DNA of 64,000 bases from Paragordius varius (Eukaryota; Nematomorpha). Positions 22,546 to 35,500 of the stretch are shown here, piece by piece. Each line of letters opens with the position of its first letter. The first letter of the stretch is position 1. Made by a program: the position numbers and the translations under genes. The stretch is from assembly GCA_964247055.1 (NCBI GenBank), contig OZ176053.1, positions 11,532,001 to 11,596,000 on the forward strand, given 5' to 3'. The notes beneath the pieces were generated by a model. The model was not told the DNA's origin, did no database searches, and worked only from the letters and a program-made list of their open reading frames with translations.

Positions 22546-25120
22546 AGTGAAGAGATGAAAGGCTAACATAATTTCCATCAAGTGTACATTGTATTTTCAT
22601 TAGGAGGATTATCACTAATACAATACACATTATGACAAATATGTAAATAAAAATTATAAAATGATCTATATATCAGAAAAATTGTTTTCAAGAGATTTTG
22701 AAGTTCAGACCGTTTATTTTTTTCCAAACGCCTGCCATGAGTTAAATAAACGGTCCGTTACACTTTGTGCAAACATAGCCATCACCATAAATAGGTCTTC
22801 AGTTTAAGTAGCTCTTTGCCGCTTATCAATCCGAATAAAGTATTCCTAGGCACTTTTTGTTTGTAAAAAGTTTTTCCAACGATAATATTTTACACTCACT
22901 CTCATGGTACCCAACCTTGGTCTTTTCAAGAGGTTATTTATCAGATGGAAAAAATTGTATATAAAAAATCAATGTAAAATCTTCAAATGCGACAACAGGT
23001 GATTTGGCTATTTAGTAAAACGCTTATTAATTTTTAAAATAAAACCTAAAATAAATCAATGAATGTATATGCATAAAAATATTTTTTTGCAATTCGCTTA
23101 AAACTTTTGAAATAATTATACTGAAACGTTTATATCGAATATGCTTGTAGTTTTTTGAAATTCCTGTCTAAGGTTATTAGCTATAAAAATAATTCTTTAG
23201 AGCCTAACCCAGAATAAAGAGAATTTCGTGCATATAATTTGTTAAAAATATATAGAAGGAGGCTACAAACAGATAAAGTGTGTGTGTGTGTGACATTTAA
23301 ATTTGGAAAAATTTTATAATAAACAGCAGATTATATATTATATAAGGATAATTGTTGATTTTTATATACATAGATGAGCAAACTTTGGGATCCTGCATAT
23401 TTTTATTCTATCATATACTAAAAGAGCCCGAATTTAATGGTTTTGCTGATAGCTCTATGGATTATAAAACTGTTAATATTTTATGGTCCAGGAACTTTTT
23501 ATATCTTCAAATAGCCTATTTTCTGATTAAAACTATTACTGGTATAACTTTTATTAATATAATAGTTTTTAGATATTATACAAGAAAAAACAAGGTTATC
23601 ATTTTAAAGTCGCTATAATCAAATTGCTACCTAATAGATTAAAAGTTTTTTTGTTACGAATTTGGGTACAGAAAAGAACACTTAAACTTCCGATGATAAC
23701 TGTACTTTAGAAAATAAAAATCGTTTCCTCTTTAGATCATAACGCTTGATGCTGACCCATAGCTATTAGGGGACCATCAGAATTATTTGGTTTTCTTATT
23801 CTGTTGTTTTTTTGGGGCATCTAACTGGGACAATGGAAGCTTTATATATTTAGTTAATAAAATTTTAAAGGTTAATACTTGTATCAAGTTTTTGTATCAT
23901 TTCAATTAAAAGAAACAAATAGTTTGTTATAATTTAGGAATGCTTTATTATTAACTAACAATTCACAATAGCCCTGTAGATTTTAGGATTAACTGTTATA
24001 TTTCCTACCAATAATATTTTACTTAGTTTTAATTAAATAAACCATAAATTAATTATATATAACTTAAAACAATATCTGTGATCAAATATAAACTTATTTT
24101 ATTAATATATTGACACCATCTTTAAGTGGGTATCAGTGAGTATTACACACGCCGCTGTTTTCAGTAGAGCTGTGTTTTCTTACATTATATCTATTGTTTT
24201 ATAATAACAAATATAATCTGATATCTTTGTAAATTATAAAAAAATATATCTATACTCTAGATTCACCCTAATAGCCGTGTGCTAGATGATATCTTATACA
24301 ACTTTTGTTATTTTTTATAATTTAAAATTTTCCCTGCATATGAGGTCAAACGCAATAGCTTGATTTACGACATAATTAAAATGTTTTAATATGATGCCAT
24401 GTTGTATATTATTATTGGACAAAAATATATTCCCTGTGTAAAATTCCCAAAGAAAATAATTTATGTGGCAAAATTTAATTATTTAATGTCATATAAAAAT
24501 TATGAGAACACACATCATTTCACTAAATCATCCAAAAAAGAAAGCTCTTACGGTTTTTTTGTCTTTTAATATCGAGCCTCTGACATAACAAAAAAATCTA
24601 TGTTTCTAGATTATAATTTTATAATTAGTGCCTGGTTGTATGGGAATGTGTGTCTGCTTTTAACATCCCATATATGTGTAATTCAGAATAACCTTTTTAC
24701 TTAATTAAAATTTATGTTCCCTTTTAATTATTGGACACTATATATATATATATGTAACAGTTTTTAGTTTTTTTAAAAAAAAGATGAGAAAATGGTTAAT
24801 AACCTATCTAAATTCAATTACAAATGTACTTTTTGTTTTCTTACACAATAATTAATTTAGTCTTTAGTGCGACCATATTATATGTAAATTTATATTTCTT
24901 ACAATAATTTCCTCAATTAATTTGTAAAAAAAGAAGATAGTTTACTAAAAAATTCGAGTCTCCTTAAGATAAGTCGGCATCGACAAAAAGGTTAAATAAA
25001 AAATTATTTACCAAACTTAAAGTTTATATCCAGAACGGTCTTAACATTATATTGAAATAACATATGTAATGGTTAAAATAAATGTCAGTTCACCATCTGT
25101 TGGAGGATATACCCTTTATA
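22546..25120. other. Intergenic, no gene seen
   Basis: AT-rich, with a (GT)n run at ~23279-23292. The 88-residue ORF at 23352-23618 has no recognisable domain and an ordinary AT-rich composition, so I do not call it a gene. Confidence 0.5.
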
Positions 25121-25945
25121 TTAGTTTTTTACAAATATTTTCGCGGGCCGCATTTCGGGAAAATCCGATGGGCTGCATTTGCACAATATATGGGCATTAA
25201 CAAATATTTTTTAGATTTTGATAAAGTAAGTAAATTGCAATTAATTTAAGAATTTTTACGAAAATCGAAAAGACTTGTTGAGAAAAATACTTTTGCTTGG
25301 ATTTGAAATTTTGTACATAAAATTTCTCGCGGTCTGTAGAAATATTACCGTACCCCTGGTTTCATGCAGCCAACATTAGCTTGAATTTCTGGCGTCCCCC
25401 TCCCCCTCTATGCGAGCCTTGCACTTTTTTTAAAAAATCCAAATTTAAACCGTGGTCATGACCACTCATAGATGGGTATTTTTTATCTATATTTACAATA
25501 AGAACTTTTAAATACCCATTTTTTGAAATAAAATTAAAAATTTGAAAATCCGGGGCGCCCTTTCAACAATGGCGCCAGGTATGCATCAGCCCACCTTTCC
25601 TCCCTCTACGTACGCGTCTGATACAGCCAATTATAACAAAGTTTGATTTTAATAATTATAATAAAAATTATTACATAGAGCACCCCAAAATGCGGGCATA
25701 GAAAAATCTAGAGGGGCAATAAATCTGGAGAATTCAATTAGAAAAGTAAACTTGAATCGAAGGTTAGTGAGGATCTAAGGTCAAATTTATCACGATTCGC
25801 CCCTGATATGGGCATTGATTATGATTTTTAAAATATTTTCATAAATTTTGCATTATTATCTTAGTACTTTTTTGGGGTAGAGGTTTAATATTTTTTTTCA
25901 TTTTGCATGGCCACGAACAAAAAAAGGTTGGGAACCGATGACGTA
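25121..25945. mobile_element. Old hAT-like element remnant
   Basis: The right end, read on the - strand, is 'catcggttcccaaccttttt' (ending ~25940), a classic hAT-type terminus. Near 25140 'cgcgggccgcatttcggg' resembles other hAT-like subterminal blocks here. The interior has GC-richer patches (25390-25410, 25550-25620) but no ORF. The left limit is uncertain, and several elements may be mixed. Confidence 0.45.
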
Positions 25946-28254
25946 GAGTTTTTAAGACGATGAGTATATATAATTTTACAGTTTTTCATAAAACTGGTTC
26001 GTAGTTTTATATTCTATAGAAATAATTTATTAGTATAAAAGTTACCATATAACGGTGAAGTATCACTTTTTCTATATAAAAATGAGATGCATCGAGTTTG
26101 GCAAAAAAATAATACTTAGATGAAAAAATTACAGTTTTTAACAATCTTATAGTTTTATGAACCCTTTTGGTAAGAGTTTAACATTATGGATTGAATTATT
26201 TATTTTTTGTATTCCGAGAGTTTTAAACATTATGCGAAAGTTATTAAATAATTAATTCTAAATCAATACGAGCGACAAAAATGCCTAATACAGTCTAATG
26301 CACTAAACCGTTAGATTATTGACTATATAAGTTTTTTAAATGCTTTTGTTTCAAGACATATTAAAGTGACAAATATCATCTTTACACAACAACTAAATAA
26401 ATTTATCATTTAAACAATGATGTCTTAACAGACACAGTATAAATAAATATCACAAAATTGGTTTTATATTTAGGCAAGCAGTATGCTACGTCTCAATAAG
26501 TGATGTGAGATGATATGTGCACACAAAAATTTTGTTATATTAAGATTTATGATGAGGGCGTGCGATAGCATATTAAAAATATAATTTTGACATAAGATTA
26601 GACAACTGCCTCATACATTGGTCACTTGTTTATTATTTGCAAAATTGCAAAAATATATTATTATTCTACGCGCTGATAAAACCCATGCATATATAAGTTA
26701 TGCCTTAAGAATGTTTTTTACCAATCATAACTCTATGGATGCCTTACACATTTTTTAGTATTTACTATATTTTTCAACGCAACAAACATCATTTACTATC
26801 TAAAATTAATTTTATCACACATCTATAAAATGGAAAATTGCGACCTTATGATAGCTAATAAATATATATAAATCATTTCGTCAAATTTTATCTTACGATT
26901 AAGCTCATACATCATTATTAGGGCATTGAAAATTACTTTATATGTAAGTAAAAAATAATAAACACTAATAAAAACAAATTGGTTATTTTTTTTATCCACT
27001 ACATAATAGATAACATACTCATTTCCCTTTTTTTACAGTTAAAGATCAATAAGTTAAGCACCATAAAAACGGCATTATAAATTTCTCCAAATTTTATTAA
27101 ATATTAGGATTAATTTTTTGCGTAAGATTAAAACAACACACACACACACATATATATATATATAATCCAAATCAGTCACTTAGGTTTCAGGCCATTTAAA
27201 GATATCAAATCTAACAAATATTTTATAGAAAATCCATTTTTTAAGAAATGACTTTGAATAATTTTTTTATTAAAATGGCTATAAGAGTGCTACACAAGAT
27301 TTCGATTATTTTAAAATTAAGAATACTTTGGAGGCAAACTTCGAAAAGAAGTATTTTAAAGCCAATAAAACAAAGGTTATTTTAAAATTACACAATGGTG
27401 GTAATTAAAATCTTTTCAAAAACCAATTTTGAACGATAAAAAATCAATAAGATACGAGACTACGAGAAATAAAATATTCAAAGTAATTAAAAAAATGAAC
27501 CGTTTTCAATTTGTCTGCATTCTTTTATTAAAAATAATTAAATACGTTTTTTTATCCATGCGAACTAAAACAATTTATATCAAAAAGTATTTTTTCAACG
27601 ATGAAGTGTTTGCATAAAACATATTTTGAACTATTTGGTCAAAGGGGGGTATGTACGACATTTTTTGGAATATATATGATATTTTTTGCTTTTATTTTAC
27701 TGTTCTTTGTGAAATTATAAAACAATTTGTCCTTCTATGCAGTATCAACTGTCACAAATCCTAAAAAATGGTATTAATCTTTATGGCATGCCGACAATAA
27801 ATATTAGTTTTAGGATTTTTCAAAAACGTTGAAAATATTACACGCAAATTAAAATTTGTACAATATATATTAGCTTTATAACATAAATTGTAAAATTATT
27901 ACGTAAAAATGGTGATGGTTTTAAAATATATATATATATTTTTGTCAAAATTACTTTACACACTTTATATATATAGTCCAAATTATTTAAAAGTATGTGC
28001 CTTATGGAACATTTTTATGATTATATATGTTAACAAAACAAATTTTACAATATATATGTAAAAGATTAACATAGTTAATTTTCGAAGCAATGATATTTAG
28101 TGGTAACAGTTAAGACACCATATTATAAAATTTGGACATTTTAAATAAAAATACCATGTTTGGCAAGACTTATTTATGTCTTGAAAGCACATAATATATT
28201 AAAACAGAAAAAACATACTAAACACTTAAATTTATCATACTGTCCATAATAAAA
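25946..28254. other. Intergenic, no gene seen
   Basis: AT-rich, with a CA/TA run at ~27139-27163. Nothing else is recognisable. Confidence 0.5.
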
Positions 28255-29105
28255 GGCATTTGACATACCACGGAGTACAGTATGGTGGAGTTTAAGACAA
28301 AAAACTTCCCTGAAGGTTACATAAAAATTCTAAAAAGCATGTGCGGCTCTCACCATACCAAAGTTAAAACTCACGAGAACAAATCCTATTGAAATAAACC
28401 AAGGCTATGGATTGAGCAATCAGTCCGTTGGTATGTATAATATGCATGGACGAAATTTTAAAAGTGAAGCAATATGGTGGCTAATATTTTCTCTATGCAA
28501 ATGACCTAATAGTGATGTCAGGCGTATTGCAATTGAAAGAATTGGTGAGAAAATGGATTGGCATGTTACGACGGTGCGATTCAAAAGTCAATAAAAAATG
28601 CAGATATTTAGGAGCAATTTTGCAGTAGATAAATCTTGAAATAGTTGGGCAAATTATAAAAAGATCTTAGTAAATGTTTTGTGCGATAAAGTATTGATCC
28701 AAAAGTCAAAGGTAAGATTTACAGTGTTGTTGTACAGCCAATGATGATGTACAACTCACAGACATGGGCATTAAAAGAATCAGAAGAGAGGCACTTTGAG
28801 GTTACTGAAATGAGTATGCTTAGATTGATGTGAGGTATAACAGAAAGTAAGGTAAGTAATGTGCACATTAGAGGAAGTACGAAAATAGAGCAGATACGCA
28901 AATGATGATATTAAATCGTAGTAATAGTTTGGTTACGTACTAAGAAGAGATGGTAATATATTGGTAAAAAGATTGATTATATCCGTGAAGGGTAAGACGG
29001 TGCTCTAAAACGCGATGGATAGATATGGTTAAGAGGGACATGGCAAAACAGAACATAGAATGGGCGCCATAGACAGGATTCTATCCATAGTTTACGGATA
29101 TGACC
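28255..29105 (+). pseudogene. Decayed LINE reverse transcriptase fragment
   Basis: This is the C-terminal half of a non-LTR retrotransposon RT, read across frames on the + strand. Pieces in order are 'EGYIKILKSMC', 'AIWWLIFS' where the YADD block would follow, 'KKCRYLGAIL'-like sequence near 28600, 'KIYSVVVQPMMMYNSQTWAL' at ~28711-28770, 'FEVTEMSMLRLM', and 'TRWIDMVKRDMAKQNIEW' at ~29009-29070. These are the RT thumb and C-terminal motifs (family: YGSETW, MLRWM, RPKTRWxD). Multiple stops and frame changes mean it is old. It is much more decayed than the LINE at 45-48.6 kb. A short ORF on the opposite strand is a shadow. Confidence 0.8.
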
Positions 29106-29557
29106 CGCTCGAAAGAATGATATATTATACTACCAATAAGATTTAATTCTAATCAGTTATAAGCCTTCCTTACAGATGTTAGCCAAAAGAAACTGTCGAT
29201 AGTATCAGCAATAAGGGGAACAAATTGAGTTTTTCTATTTTAAAAAAACACACACACACCTAAGGAAAGATAATTTGACTCAATTATATCTTACTTTAAA
29301 ATAAATTATCAATGGAATACGTTCTATACACCATAAAAATATATTTAATAAAAAGATTATTACAAATATGTAAATATGTAATTACGAATTAAACAAATTT
29401 TTATAACATTATTTTGGTATATATATATATATATATATAGTATAGTTAATAAAAAGTTGTGTCTATTATCTATGACTGTCTAATATAATGTATATGTATC
29501 ATCAAATAAAGAATATATAGTTAGGGAATATAGTATGATATTAAAAAATAGAATCTG

Positions 29558-29591
<34 letters not shown>

Positions 29592-30431
29592 TAGATTATA
29601 TTTACTACATATTGCTGTTTTAGTTTTAAACTATTTTATAATAGGTATTATATATTTGGTGACATGTGTGAAAATTAAATTTCAAAATACATCATTATTT
29701 AATATATCAAAAATATGTTGGTAATGGTTAAATGTATGAATATAATATGACCAGGATAATTAGTTATTTTGGGTATTAATAATAAATTTTTTAATATAAC
29801 ATCTTCTTAAGTTACAACTATATCATGTGTAACTCTACTTTTGCCTTTTAAAATTAATTTATATATATATATATATATAATGCAAGAAATAAATATAAAT
29901 GATAAAGAATGATTAATAAATTAGAAACGAGACTATTTGTTTTCAGTGTAAAATTCATTATTATTGAGCTGAAAAGATCCATCACTTTCCGACATATAAC
30001 GTTTACGGGCACTAGTTAATAAACGATAATTAATTATAAATAAATTTTGATGGATATGAATGTAATTCTCAAATCTTTTTAAAGATATATTTATATGTTA
30101 TTTTATAGGTAGCTTAAAATCTTCACAAAAAAACAAATATTTAAAAAGAAAAGGCTTGGGATAACTTTTTATATGGCGGCGATCTTTCGTTTTTTAAAAT
30201 AAACCAAAATTTCAAAAATTTACCAGTAGCATACATGATAAAGATTTTTATATATTATCTCTATATTTAACGGACTTAATCGCAAAAATAAGGGCCTTAA
30301 AATATAATCGATTTGTTTATTATACGATTGCAGCTTCTTATTCCTAAACTTTAATTCATACTTTACAAATTTTTGCTGTAATTTACAGATTTTTTTTCAA
30401 AAAGTCCTAAATTGTTTGGTAGCAAAGTTAC
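29106..30431. other. Intergenic with TA microsatellites; 3' flank of PDCD4
   Basis: TA runs lie at about 29418-29439, 29561-29590 and 29860-29879. No gene is seen. The PDCD4 3' UTR should lie at the right end. Confidence 0.6.
30316..30321 (-). terminator. Candidate poly(A) signal of PDCD4
   Basis: AATAAA on the - strand, about 110 bases after the stop codon of the last exon. Confidence 0.4.
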
Positions 30432-30760
30432 TCACCCCTGAGCAAAATTAAGCGTTGGTTTCCTCATTTTGGACATGATATCACGCATGATGGTTGTAAC
30501 GAAAGCACTCTGTTGACTATCTTGGTAGAGATTATTAGGTAGTCTGCTGGGTATATCACAATAATTGTAGAATCCATCATGCATCATCCCAGCAGCACAA
30601 TTGGCATTATCTACACTGGGTGAAACGTGGAGTCTCTTATTATGATTGCTGCTCATCATCCAATCATGAGATGGCGCTTTCGTTGCACTAGCGGTTGAAT
30701 AAACGCGTGTTCGAGTTGTATTACCATACATTGCACTGGACTCAGGCACGATATTATTAT
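30432..30760 (-). CDS. Pdcd4: PDCD4 exon 11 (probable last coding exon)
   Basis: The acceptor 'ccattacag' precedes 30760, phase 1. It encodes a ~109-residue tail with no counterpart in vertebrate PDCD4, ending LNFAQG and TGA. The TGA is embedded in 'ggggtgagtaa', a strong 5' splice-site match, so an alternative isoform with further exons downstream is possible. The open frame upstream of the acceptor runs into a MITE and is not coding. Confidence 0.7.
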
Positions 30761-32501
30761 CTGTAATGGTTATCATAATATACCATTTACAGTTCAAGTT
30801 CACCCTTAAACAATTCAAATTCACCCTAAAAATAAATTATGTGTTTTCGAACTAGTATAATTCATTATTAATATGAAATTGTATATGGTATAGTTTATTA
30901 TTTTTTCAGTATTATTTTAATTTAAAACAAAACTTTTATTTTTGAAAAATATATAAAATATAGGTAATTTTAAATTTTAAAAAACATATATTTTATTTGA
31001 GGGTGAATTTGAACTGTTCGAGGGTGAATTTGAATTGTTCAAGGGTGAATTTGAATTGTTTAAGGGTGAAATTGAACTATAAATGGTATATTACAATGTT
31101 ATATGGTGTTTGGTGTGCAGCAAAATTAATCAAGGTTTTTTTCACATGACTTACTCTTTGTTAAATAGGTTTTTAGCACAAAATTATTATGTTTCTAGAT
31201 AATTTATTCTAGTTAAAGTTTGGCTTGACCGGCTATGAAAGCATTATTACCGCTCACAAAAATAACCAGATAAAAATATTAAAAGTATTATGCGTATGAT
31301 TTTTAAATTATATATAAAATAATGGTAAAAACTCAAATCTAAAGTATGAAAAAAATGTAAATTATTACAAAATTTCCATTTATTATTGTATTTGACACTT
31401 AATTAGACATTAAATTTCATTTTGTTTGGTTTATTAGTAATTAAACTGAAAACACCCCTCCAAAAACAATTTTGTAAGATGATATCCAAAAATTTAGAGA
31501 TATGGTAAAGCAGTGATTTACTAAATAGAGAGTAAATTTAATATAACATGCGCAAATGCGAAAAATAAAAAAATAACGTTTATTATATAATCTAAAATTT
31601 ATTTTTAGATATATTAATCCCATGAGTTTAATAAATTTTTGTATTTATTGAGCTGTACGCGATTAATTACTTTTTTGCCTCTGCCGTACAATTGTAAATC
31701 AAATACTGTCATTATTAAAATAAAACAATTTCCCAAACTAAAAACTAGGGCGCAAAAGACATTTATTTGAATAAAGGTTTATTTTATTACGATTTTTAGG
31801 CCTTTACAATACTTTTTCCAAGCACATGGTTAAGTTAGAACAAAATTTGAAACCTTTATAAATTTTGGAAACATAATAAAAGCAAAAATAATACACAAAA
31901 TTCAAATGCAAAATTTAAAATACCGAATGCATTTAACTCCAAAATTTCTATTAACCAGAATAATTAAATCTGTCATATAGAGTGCTAACAAACACAAAAC
32001 TAGCCCTTCGATTATTATTAACGAAAAATGTTATATTATACCCCATAATTTTTAGGTAATTTATTTTTATTTTGGTTAATATCTCACTAAAATTTAAAAA
32101 AAGTTTCTACCAAAACACATTATAAATTTGGTAATTACCGTGTTTAATATATTAAATTTTTTATTATTAAAAAAATACGCATAATAGTAAGGGTTTCGTT
32201 TAAGGTTTCATTCACAGAGTTTTCGTTTCCAATATTAAATTGATTCGTATTGATCGAATCTCCATTCTCATGGCTGCATAAATCAACAAACTGTTCAAAG
32301 AGTTCTTTGGCTTTGGGTATAACCTTACAGATTTTAGGCAAATCTTCGATCAAACGTTCAAATCCCTATATAATTATTATGATAAAAAACTTTAAGATTA
32401 TCTAAAAATTTGTTGAATATGATTATATAGTTTTTATGAATGCGCTTGTTTAGGTAGACCATAATAAAAATCTAGTTGCAAAAAATCCTAGAAACAAGGG
32501 A

Positions 32502-32548
<47 letters not shown>

Positions 32549-35500
32549 TAAACTATAGAATGTATACCGTATCAATCGAATTGCAATCCAATACACCCTC
32601 AACATCTACCAAATAAGCCAGCAAATTACGAATTAAGAGTGCCGTTTTATAGGTTCCATCCTTAAGGACTAGGACTAGAGCACGATAAACATATTCATGA
32701 TGGAAATGAGGGACATTCAATTCCTTCAAGGCACGCCCAGCCCTTTCCATGCCATCTTTGATCCAATCTTTAGTGCGAATACTCATATCAAGAGTGTCCA
32801 TATTATCATCTAAACCAATAAAAAACTTATATTGATTGGTTTTTTATAATATGGATGATACACAGCCAGAGATGTTATGACAATTCGTTGGGTTTGAAAA
32901 TACAACTTACTCTTTAAAAAAGTATACATTTTGCATTAAACAAAAAAAAAGGTTTCAAAATATAATTATATATATATTTTATGACAAAATCGGTTCCAGT
33001 CCTAATCTGGCATATGAGTATGTTACTAAAATATATCTATTAATTTAAAAGTAAATTAATTTTTTTTATGGAAATAAATTTATAGGAAGTTTATTACATC
33101 TTAAGCGATCCATAACATTAATTAATTAATAACGATTAAAAATGGAAATATAAAAAATGAAAAGTAAAAGACAATCTATTTATGAGTATAATGATATTCC
33201 ATTTTTAATTATTAACCTAGAAGAATAGAGTATGTTACCAATTTACATATATCTGGTCCTTATTACGCAACAAAAATGTTAATTTTTGAAAATATCGTAC
33301 TTTAAAACTGATTTTCGAGTAAATATATTTGTTGGTAAAACTTTTTATGTTTTGATTGGGAAAAAACATATTCTTTACAACTGAATAACTCATTATATAC
33401 CAATCTTAGCTGGACACATTATATCATCAATCAGAGTATCGTGTTGTTCAGATAAAAATCTGCGTAAATTTCGATCCATTAACTTAATGAGCGTTTTTAT
33501 GGGCAAAGCACTGCCCGTTGCACCCCATATAGCGGCTAAATTATCGTGAACCTTATCTCTGGCTATAAGCATCGCATCCATATTACTCACAGGTTCTAAG
33601 AAATTTATTATGCAATAAATAAGATTAAAATATATACCATTTACAGTTAAATTCAACCTCGAGCAATTCGATTTCACCCTGGATTACAAATTGACCCTCG
33701 AACAATTACAATTCACTCTCAAAAAAATTATATGTTTTTAAAGATTAAAATTTACCTACATTTTATTCATTTTTTAGAAAATATAATTTTGTTTTAAATT
33801 AAAATAATAAAACTAACAAAATATAAACTATGCCATAAAGATATCATACATATGAATGATGATATAAGCCCGAAAAACATAAATTAATTTCAGGGTAAAT
33901 TTGAATTCAAGGGCGAGTTTGAATTGTAATATTGAAATTTATTAATAATTAAATCTACCCCAAACCATGATGAAGAACAGTTATGTGTTTAAAAACCATA
34001 AACCTATATTTTACATTCCTATTTGAATTGAACGTAAATATGAGGAAATATCGCTAGAGTTAATTTTTTCCTTTTCTGTTATTACCAAATATAATAACGG
34101 TTTATATTAGATTTTTTGGCTGTATAAAAAACGAGCGACATTTTACTAGCAATTATTTTTTGGCGCAAAATAGTTTGATAATTAATTAAACTAGTAATGG
34201 ATGATATTATGTAAAATATATATATATATATATATATATATTTAAAACTACTTTATAAGTAATTAAAAAATACTTATATAATATTTAAAAGAGTATAAAG
34301 TAATGTAAAAAGAATTTAATAATATATACCCCCCAAAGTTATCGATTCCCCATGATGTCGCAAATAGTATTGCGAAGTGAAGGGATATTTGAGCAAATAT
34401 TTAGCACGATCTATAGCTTTCCTGTAGAGTTAATAAAAGTAAAATTTATATATAAATGTCAATATAATAGCCTAATATTTTATTATTTAATCATTTATAG
34501 AGTGTAGTAAATTTGAAAATAAACGAGTAAAACATTAAATATCCCCCTTTAGGTCATTTTAAATGCAAAACGATATTGAAAAAAACATTTGATTTACTGA
34601 TAATAATCGTTGATACAAAGTTAAAACTTCGGTTCTATTATAAAATTTTTTGAAATTAAGGTTAAAATCAACAAAACAACATTTTTCGGGAAATTTAATA
34701 AATAATTGTGAAATGTATTATATTTATAGAAATATTAAAACACACAAAAACATTACGCTAAAAATTAGCTCAAACACTTTATTATTTTCAACACATGTAA
34801 ATTATATTATTAAATTTGAACAAAATCAATAGTAAAAAACATCAATAAACTTTCAACAGTTTTTAATACCATTAATAACTGAACGTATATTTATTCTCTA
34901 ATTTTAAAATGAGTAAAAAAAATAAATATTTTAAAAATAACCGTATATGATCAAGTGTGTCTGGATGAAACGTTACAGGACTTTGATAAAAGTACATTTC
35001 TAATTGATCCAAAGCTTCCACCTCAAGGCAATCATCGCCAATGACACGTGCCAAAAAATTGCCTACAATCTAAAGATAATTGAGTGATGAGTCATATATT
35101 AAGTTGTGTACAGTATTTACTTTTTAATATACTTAAAATAGAATAACAAAATTATTGAAGTTTATAAAGTTAAATGTTTGCATTCAAACGGTTTTAAAGC
35201 CATATATATATAACAAAGCATAAACCGTTCGCAAATCATCCATATATTTAATATTTGAGTATTCTCTATAATAGTAAGTAGGTATAACATTAATCAAGAC
35301 AAAATTTTTTTTTCTCCACAAAAAATTTCACCTGTGGTGCACCAGGGATATCGACAGTCCATTCATTCAAATCATCTCTCAAGATGGATAAGAATGTTAT
35401 GTAAAAATCACTTTTATCCATCACAAATTCGTACAAGGGTGACACAACATTTTGACCATTTAGAGCGGTACTAACTATGCCTGTCCCCCCAATCGACGAA

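Noticed and set aside
23352-23618. 88-residue + strand ORF
   Set aside because: Its composition (I, L, F, Y, K, N) is that expected of AT-rich DNA; no domain, no neighbour context, no splice-supported extension.
28719-28901. 60-residue - strand ORF
   Set aside because: It is the opposite-strand shadow of a decayed LINE RT on the + strand.
30761-30824. N-terminal extension of the exon 11 open frame (MNLNCLRVNLNCKW...)
   Set aside because: Most of this stretch is the MITE inverted repeat; the true exon starts after the acceptor at 30760.
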